A stretch of 9,306 nucleotides of DNA. It comes from UBA11540 sp045536425. Its GTDB lineage: Bacteria; Bacillota; Clostridia; Oscillospirales; Ruminococcaceae. This document shows, in pieces, positions 4,350 to 9,306 of this stretch. Where the stretch lies: assembly GCA_045536425.1 (NCBI GenBank), contig JAZSNN010000003.1, forward strand, positions 1 through 9,306, written 5' to 3'. The notes beneath the pieces were generated by a model. That model made no database searches. It was not told where the DNA came from and was given only the letters and a program-made list of their open reading frames with translations. A program made the translations under genes and the position numbers. The first letter of the stretch is position 1. Each line of letters begins with the position of its first letter.

Positions 4350-6095
4350 ATGAAGACAAAAGGAAAGATAGGGCGTTTTCTGCCATATTATAAAAAGTAT
4401 AAGGGCACACTTATAATGGACCTTTTCTGTGCGGCACTCACAACACTTTGCGAGATAGTTCTGCCGCTCATTGTCCGTGAAATAACTGACCGCGCGACCG
4501 AGACTCCCGAACTGATAACGCTTGACTTTATCGCTAAGTGTGGAATCGTGTATCTCGTGCTTCGAATCATCGACGCGGGTGCGTATTACTATATGTCTGC
4601 AATCGGTCACGTTATGGGAACAAAGATTGAAACCGATTTAAGACGCGATATGTTCAGCCATCTGCAAAAGCTCCCGTTTTCCTACTATGACAACACTAAG
4701 ATAGGAACGCTGATGTCGAGAATTACGAGCGACCTTTTCGACGTAACCGAGTTTGCACACCACTGCCCCGAGGAATTTTTCATCGCGGGAATAAAGATTG
4801 TCGCATCCTTTGTAATCCTCTGTACGATGAATATACAGCTCACCCTCATAATGTTTGCGGTACTGCCTCCGATGACCATAATTCTCTACTTCTTCAACCG
4901 CAAAATGCGCGAAGGATTCAGAGAATCGAGAAAAAAGGTAGCCGAGCTCAATTCGCAGGTTGAGGATAGCCTTCTTGGAATCCGCGTTGTAAAATCTTTT
5001 GCAAACGAGGAAATCGAGAAGAAAAAGTTTGAAAAGGGAAATCTCGGATTTTTGAACATAAAATCCAAGGTCTATTCCTATATGGGCGGGTTCCATTCCT
5101 TCACCCGTTTCTCCGACGGTGTGATGTATATGATAATCGTCGTTATCGGTGCATTGTTCTTGAAAGACGGAAAGATCGATGCCGCCGACTTTGTCGCATA
5201 TCTCTTGTTTGTCAGCACACTTCTCACATCAATCCGCAGAATTGTCGAGTTTGCAGAGCAGTTCCAGCGCGGAATGACGGGTATCGAGAGATTTTTCGAG
5301 GTTGTTGATACCGACCCGACCATAATCGACGCAAAGAATGCCCAAGACCTCGTTGACGTAAAAGGCTCCATTGAATTTAAAAACGTAAACTTCAGATACT
5401 CCGAGGAAAACGACAAGGTGCTCGACAACCTCTCTATGAAGATAGATGCAGGTCAGTGCGTTGCCCTCGTTGGTCCTTCGGGCGGAGGAAAGACCACAAT
5501 TTCCTCGCTGATACCTAGATTTTACGATATAGACAGCGGAAGCATCCTCATTGACGGCAAGGATATAAGAGAGCTTTCTGTAAAATCCCTCCGCGATAAT
5601 ATCGGTATGGTACAGCAGGACGTTTACCTCTTCTCCGGCTCTGTAAGAGAGAATATCGCCTACGGTAAACCCGGAGCGACAGAAGAGGAGATAATCCGTG
5701 CCGCACAGCTTGCGGGAGCAGACGGATTTATAAAACAGCTTCCCGACGGCTACGATACATACGTCGGTGAACGCGGAGTGAAGCTTTCGGGCGGTCAAAA
5801 GCAGAGAATCTCCATCGCGAGAGTGTTCCTCAAGGACCCGCCGATGCTCATTCTCGACGAGGCGACAAGTGCGCTTGATAACGAGAGTGAAAGACTTGTT
5901 CAGCAGTCCTTGTCAAGACTTGCAAAGGGCAGAACAACCCTCATCATCGCCCACCGCCTTACTACCATCAAGAATGCCGATAGAATTATCGTGCTCGGTA
6001 ATAACGGCATCGAGGAAGAGGGAAGCCACTCTGAACTAATGCAGAAACAAGGCGTGTACTACGACCTGTACAATACCTACACTTCGGAGGAATAA
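4350..6095 (+). CDS. ABC exporter half-transporter (membrane domain fused to ATPase)
   Basis: This 581-residue protein probably works as a homodimer exporting a lipid-like, drug-like or peptide substrate from the inner face of the membrane. Residues about 1-310 form a six-helix type IV (exporter) transmembrane domain. The nucleotide-binding domain follows, with Walker A GPSGGGKT (375-382), Q-loop Gln422 (VQQDVYLFSG), signature LSGGQ (479-483), Walker B MLILDE (499-504, catalytic Glu504), D-loop SALD and H-loop His535 (IIAHRL). All ATPase motifs are intact, and the length is normal for a half-transporter. The ATG at 4350 is preferred because GGAGG ends five bases upstream; an in-frame GTG at 4323 would add nine residues but has no ribosome site. 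The cysK start is two bases after the stop, so they are co-transcribed. The substrate cannot be told from sequence. Confidence 0.95.
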   Translation: MKTKGKIGRFLPYYKKYKGTLIMDLFCAALTTLCEIVLPLIVREITDRATETPELITLDFIAKCGIVYLVLRIIDAGAYYYMSAIGHVMGTKIETDLRRDMFSHLQKLPFSYYDNTKIGTLMSRITSDLFDVTEFAHHCPEEFFIAGIKIVASFVILCTMNIQLTLIMFAVLPPMTIILYFFNRKMREGFRESRKKVAELNSQVEDSLLGIRVVKSFANEEIEKKKFEKGNLGFLNIKSKVYSYMGGFHSFTRFSDGVMYMIIVVIGALFLKDGKIDAADFVAYLLFVSTLLTSIRRIVEFAEQFQRGMTGIERFFEVVDTDPTIIDAKNAQDLVDVKGSIEFKNVNFRYSEENDKVLDNLSMKIDAGQCVALVGPSGGGKTTISSLIPRFYDIDSGSILIDGKDIRELSVKSLRDNIGMVQQDVYLFSGSVRENIAYGKPGATEEEIIRAAQLAGADGFIKQLPDGYDTYVGERGVKLSGGQKQRISIARVFLKDPPMLILDEATSALDNESERLVQQSLSRLAKGRTTLIIAHRLTTIKNADRIIVLGNNGIEEEGSHSELMQKQGVYYDLYNTYTSEE

Positions 6096-6097
6096 CT

Positions 6098-7018
6098 ATG
6101 AAGATATACGGCTCGGTCGCAGAGCTTGTAGGAAGAACACCGCTTTTGGAACTCAAAAGCTTTGGCACAAAAGCAAGGTTAGTCGCAAAAATCGAGAGCT
6201 TCAATCCCGCAGGCTCGGTCAAAGACCGCGTTGCGCTTGAGATGATTGAGGATGCCGAAAAGAGCGGAAAACTCAAAAAGGGAAGCACCATAATCGAGCC
6301 CACCTCGGGCAATACGGGAATTGGACTTTCCGCAATCGCCGCTTCAAAGGGCTATAAGGTGGTAATCACAATGCCCGACACAATGTCGGCAGAGAGAATT
6401 GCACTTATGAAGGCCTACGGCGCTGAGGTCGTTTTGACCGACGGCAAGCTCGGTATGGCGGGTGCGATTCAAAAAGCGGAAGAGCTTTCAAAACAGATAG
6501 AGGGCAGTATCGTTGCGGGACAGTTTACAAACCCCGCAAACCCCAAAGCTCACGAAAAAACCACGGGTCCTGAAATTTGGGAGGATACCGATGGCAAGGT
6601 TGATATCTTCGTTGCAGGTGTCGGCACTGGCGGAACGATAAGCGGTACGGGAAGGTATCTGAAATCCCAAAACCCCAACGTAAAGGTAATAGCCATCGAG
6701 CCTACCGATTCCCCCGTCTTGTCGAAAGGCGAGTCGGGTGCTCACAAGCTGCAGGGAATAGGCGCGGGATTTGTTCCCGAAGTGCTTGATACAAGGGTGT
6801 ACGACGAGATAATCACCGTCACGACCGAAGAAGCTTATGACGCAGCAAAAATCCTCGCGAAAAAAGAGGGAATACTCGTTGGAATCTCCTCGGGCGCGGC
6901 ACTTTCTGCGGCAATAGACGTCGCAAACCGCCCCGAAAACGAGGGCAAAATCGTGGTAGTTCTTCTTCCCGACACGGGTGACAGATACCTATCGACCGAA
7001 ATGTTTGCGGATATATAA
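6098..7018 (+). CDS. cysK: Cysteine synthase A (O-acetylserine sulfhydrylase)
   Basis: This cytoplasmic PLP enzyme makes L-cysteine and acetate from O-acetylserine and sulfide, the last step of cysteine synthesis. At 306 residues it has the normal CysK length. The PLP lysine is K42 in NPAGSVKDR. The substrate loop TSGNTG is at 69-74, the PLP phosphate loop GTGGT at 176-180, and the C-terminal GISSG (262-266) and PDTGDRYLST (291-300) are all intact. The ribosome binding site CGGAGG lies within the end of the ABC transporter gene, whose stop is two bases before this ATG, so translation is probably coupled. A cystathionine-beta-synthase-like or CysM variant is possible, but the motif set and length favour CysK. 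No T-box or other cysteine-responsive leader is visible in the operon. Its link to the neighbouring transporter genes is not obvious. Confidence 0.96.
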   Translation: MKIYGSVAELVGRTPLLELKSFGTKARLVAKIESFNPAGSVKDRVALEMIEDAEKSGKLKKGSTIIEPTSGNTGIGLSAIAASKGYKVVITMPDTMSAERIALMKAYGAEVVLTDGKLGMAGAIQKAEELSKQIEGSIVAGQFTNPANPKAHEKTTGPEIWEDTDGKVDIFVAGVGTGGTISGTGRYLKSQNPNVKVIAIEPTDSPVLSKGESGAHKLQGIGAGFVPEVLDTRVYDEIITVTTEEAYDAAKILAKKEGILVGISSGAALSAAIDVANRPENEGKIVVVLLPDTGDRYLSTEMFADI

Positions 7019-7056
7019 AACAGTGGTGAAAATTTTTTGAAACTACGGGAGAAAAG

Positions 7057-8583
7057 ATGACACAGCATAATATCATAAAAGAAAAAATGCACGAATCCGT
7101 CGCATCGGTACTGCCGATAGCGGCAATCGTTGCCATACTGTGCCTGTTCTTTGTCCCTGTGAACAACGGACTTCTGTTGTCGTTTGTGATAGGAACCGCG
7201 ATGATAATTGTCGGTATGTGCCTTTTCACAATCGGCTCAGAGCTTTCTATGACACAGATAGGAACGCACATCGGCGCAAAGATGACAAAGTCAAGAAAGC
7301 TTTGGCTTATCATCCTGCTCAGCTTTATACTTGGTATAGCGATAACAGTCGCAGAGCCCGACCTGCAGGTACTTGCAACAAACGCACCTAGGATTGATAC
7401 TTCGGTGCTGATAATAACGGTGTCGGTCGGCGTGGGACTTTTCCTTGTCGTAAGTATGCTCAGAATATTCTTCAGAATACAGTTTAAATGGCTTCTCATC
7501 GGCTTCTATGCTATCGTGTTTCTGCTCGCTGCTTTGTCGGATACGAGCTTTTTGTCGGTAGCGTTTGACTCGGGCGGAGTTACAACGGGCCCGATGACCG
7601 TTCCGTTTATAATGGCGCTCGGTGTCGGTGTCGCATCTATTCGAAGCGACGAAAAGGCAAAGAGCGACAGCTTCGGCTTGGTTGCCCTCTGCTCGATAGG
7701 TCCGATTTTGGCGGTGCTTCTTCTCGGCTTTATCTATAACACCGACTCGGGAAGTGCAACGCTCGAACTCAACCATTTCACAACCTCAACAGAACTCGGT
7801 ATCGGCTACCTGAAGGAATTTCCGCACTATATGTATGAAGTCGCAGTAGCACTTCTGCCGATATTCCTGTTCTTTATACTCTTCCAAATCTTTTCGCTAA
7901 AGCTCGAAAAACGCCCTCTCAATAAAATCATCGTAGGTATCCTTTATACATACGTCGGCTTGGTGCTTTTCCTCACGGGAGTAAACGTTGGTTTTTCCTC
8001 GCTCGGCAACGTTTTGGGTGGAGAGCTGGTAACAACCGGACTGAAATGGCTTTTGATACCGCTTTCAATGCTGATGGGTTGGTTTATCATAAAAGCCGAG
8101 CCTGCCGTACACGTACTAAACCGTCAGGTTTTTGAGCTGTCTGCAGGTGCAATCTCTGAAAAAACAATGGGCACGACCCTTTCGATAGGTATCGCAATCG
8201 CTATGGGACTTGCGATGACAAGGGTGCTCACCGGAATTTCGATAATGTGGTTTATCCTCCCCGGATACCTCATAGCACTTCTTCTTGCATTCGTCGTACC
8301 CCCAACCTTCACCGCTATCGCGTTTGACGCGGGCGGAGTGGCATCGGGCCCGATGACCGCAACCTTTATGCTTCCGTTTGCGATGGGCGCTTGTGAGGCA
8401 ATCGGCGGAAACGTTATGACCGACGCCTTCGGTCTTGTCGCTATGGTAGCGATGATGCCTCTTATAACCGTGCAGATTATGGGTGCGATTTCTGTACTCA
8501 AGCCTGTATCTAAGCTTGACACAAGAGATTTTGTCAGCAAGTTTGCAGACGACGAAATTATCGAACTCTGGGAGGTGGAGTAA
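7057..8583 (+). CDS. Duplicated DUF1538 membrane transporter-like protein
   Basis: This 508-residue polytopic membrane protein has two DUF1538 repeats. Each half has an AEP motif (99-101 and 347-349), then FDxGGVxxGPMT (AFDSGGVTTGPMT at 169-181, AFDAGGVASGPMT at 422-434) and DxFGLVA (204-210 and 456-462). The architecture is an internal inverted- or direct-repeat transporter fold. From memory, a two-gene DUF1538 system (UmpAB of Halomonas) was reported as a Na+(Li+,K+)/H+ antiporter; here both halves are fused in one chain. A weak GGGAG precedes the ATG, 38 bases after cysK, with no terminator between. The stop overlaps the start of the next gene (TAATG), a P-II-like protein, strongly suggesting that P-II gates this transporter. 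The family assignment is firm; the substrate is inference. Confidence 0.93.
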   Translation: MTQHNIIKEKMHESVASVLPIAAIVAILCLFFVPVNNGLLLSFVIGTAMIIVGMCLFTIGSELSMTQIGTHIGAKMTKSRKLWLIILLSFILGIAITVAEPDLQVLATNAPRIDTSVLIITVSVGVGLFLVVSMLRIFFRIQFKWLLIGFYAIVFLLAALSDTSFLSVAFDSGGVTTGPMTVPFIMALGVGVASIRSDEKAKSDSFGLVALCSIGPILAVLLLGFIYNTDSGSATLELNHFTTSTELGIGYLKEFPHYMYEVAVALLPIFLFFILFQIFSLKLEKRPLNKIIVGILYTYVGLVLFLTGVNVGFSSLGNVLGGELVTTGLKWLLIPLSMLMGWFIIKAEPAVHVLNRQVFELSAGAISEKTMGTTLSIGIAIAMGLAMTRVLTGISIMWFILPGYLIALLLAFVVPPTFTAIAFDAGGVASGPMTATFMLPFAMGACEAIGGNVMTDAFGLVAMVAMMPLITVQIMGAISVLKPVSKLDTRDFVSKFADDEIIELWEVE

Positions 8584-9257
8584 TGGATTTATACTATGTA
8601 ATGACCATCGTTGACAGAAACAAAGCAGACCAAATGATTTCCTTGCACAACGAGCTCAACCTCACAGCAGTTTACGAAACCCTCGGCTATGGTACCGCCA
8701 CCTCGGAACACCTCTTGCTGTATGATTTGCAACAAACTGATAAGGCGATAATCACCACAATAGCCACCGCACCGACCGTCAAACTTTTGATGCGAAACGC
8801 AAAGATAAAGATGTTCATCGACATTCCAGGAAATGGAATAATGATGGCAATTCCGCTGAAGAGTATGGGCGGTGGTAAGAATTTGGCGTACTTCACACTA
8901 AACCAAGAGCTGGGAGGTAAGGCACCGACTATGGAATTTAATAACGAGCTTATAATAGTAGTACTAAACGAAGGCTTTTCCGATACCGTAATGGATTCTG
9001 CAAGAGCTGCAGGAGCAACGGGCGGAACTGTACTTCACGCAAAGGGAACGGGCAGGGAACACGCGGAAAAGTTCTACGGGGTTTCTCTTGCCGAGGAAAA
9101 GGATATGATATATATCCTCGCTCCTAGCGACAAAAAATCTGAGATTATGAAGGCAATCACAACCGATTGCGGAAGAGATACACCCGTCGGTGCTGTCTGC
9201 TTCTCACTTCCCGTTTCTGAGGTTGCGGGAATCAGACGTCTTGGAGAAGACGAATAA
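8583..9257 (+). CDS. Tandem P-II (GlnB-like) regulatory protein
   Basis: This 224-residue cytoplasmic protein contains two P-II-like alpha/beta domains, at about 1-95 and 121-217, joined by a Gly-rich linker. The C-terminal domain shows the P-II core: ELIIVVL strand, GATGGTVLHAKGTG (144-157), a shortened T-loop region (REHAEKFYGVSLAEEKD), MIYILAP strand, and VGAVCFSLPVSEVAG (202-216). The N-terminal domain is more divergent but follows the same order and ends in GIMMAIPLKSMGG (85-97), aligning with the latter. A single P-II is about 110 residues, so this is a doubled chain. Canonical T-loop uridylylation sequence and the C-terminal Arg-rich ATP contacts are not apparent. GGAGGTGG precedes the ATG, which overlaps the DUF1538 stop by one base. 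P-II proteins typically bind and gate a partner transporter, and the DUF1538 protein is the obvious partner. Confidence 0.88.
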   Translation: MDLYYVMTIVDRNKADQMISLHNELNLTAVYETLGYGTATSEHLLLYDLQQTDKAIITTIATAPTVKLLMRNAKIKMFIDIPGNGIMMAIPLKSMGGGKNLAYFTLNQELGGKAPTMEFNNELIIVVLNEGFSDTVMDSARAAGATGGTVLHAKGTGREHAEKFYGVSLAEEKDMIYILAPSDKKSEIMKAITTDCGRDTPVGAVCFSLPVSEVAGIRRLGEDE

Positions 9258-9280
9258 AATTACTGCGGTAAAACAAAAAC

Positions 9281-9306
9281 CGGCGTTGACCGAAGGGTCA
9301 ACTCCG
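9281..9306 (+). terminator. Hairpin after the P-II gene, cut by the window edge
   Basis: GTTGACC (9285-9291) pairs with GGTCAAC (9296-9302) around GAAG. After one mismatch, CGG (9281-9283) pairs with CCG (9304-9306). An A-rich run precedes it. The T-tract would lie beyond the window, so it is a probable rather than proven terminator of the four-gene operon. Confidence 0.65.

Noticed and set aside
5229..5798. 189-codon minus-strand frame across the ABC ATPase domain
   Set aside because: It is antisense to the Walker A/Q-loop coding region and is explained by codon bias of the real gene.
1..9306. tRNA, rRNA, CRISPR arrays, insertion sequences, transposases
   Set aside because: I looked for cloverleaf-like signatures, regularly spaced repeats, transposase motifs and terminal inverted repeats and found none that I could support.

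Overview
The window looks like a chromosomal segment of a low-to-middling GC Gram-positive anaerobe of the class Clostridia, possibly a gut-type Oscillospiraceae/Lachnospiraceae relative. I infer this from the strong AGGAGG ribosome binding sites, TTGAAA-N17-TATAAT promoters with extended -10 TG, intrinsic terminators, a yybP-ykoY riboswitch, an OadB/OadG-type Na+ pump, and a DUF1538/P-II pair. The species cannot be named from the sequence. All supported genes are on the + strand, and there are no tRNA, rRNA, CRISPR or transposase genes.

Left part (1-1350): an AT-richer stretch holds a membrane-anchored XRE-type regulator with a zinc-ribbon tail (226-834). It is preceded by a near-consensus promoter and a long inverted repeat. 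A small four-helix membrane protein of unknown function (954-1349) follows, with its own promoter.

Centre (1353-2840): this is a self-contained transcription unit. A consensus promoter leads into a manganese-type yybP-ykoY riboswitch whose P1 3' strand is also the 5' arm of an intrinsic terminator, so the predicted logic is transcriptional ON. It controls the integral-membrane beta subunit of a sodium-pumping decarboxylase and a 45-residue gamma-like subunit. No alpha (carboxyltransferase) or biotin-carrier gene is nearby. The unit ends at a strong terminator.

Next (2844-4300): a monocistronic unit encodes a lipoprotein with a C-terminal cluster of four DnaJ-like CxxCxGxG motifs, bounded by its own promoter and terminator.

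Right part (4310-9306): a tight four-gene operon encodes an ABC exporter half-transporter, cysteine synthase (cysK), a duplicated DUF1538 membrane transporter-like protein and a tandem P-II-like protein. It ends at a hairpin cut off by the window edge. The last two genes overlap by one base and most likely form a transporter/P-II regulator pair, analogous to AmtB-GlnK or SbtA-SbtB.

The two most interesting systems are the Mn2+-type riboswitch in front of a Na+-pump beta/gamma pair, and the DUF1538 transporter coupled to a two-domain P-II protein.
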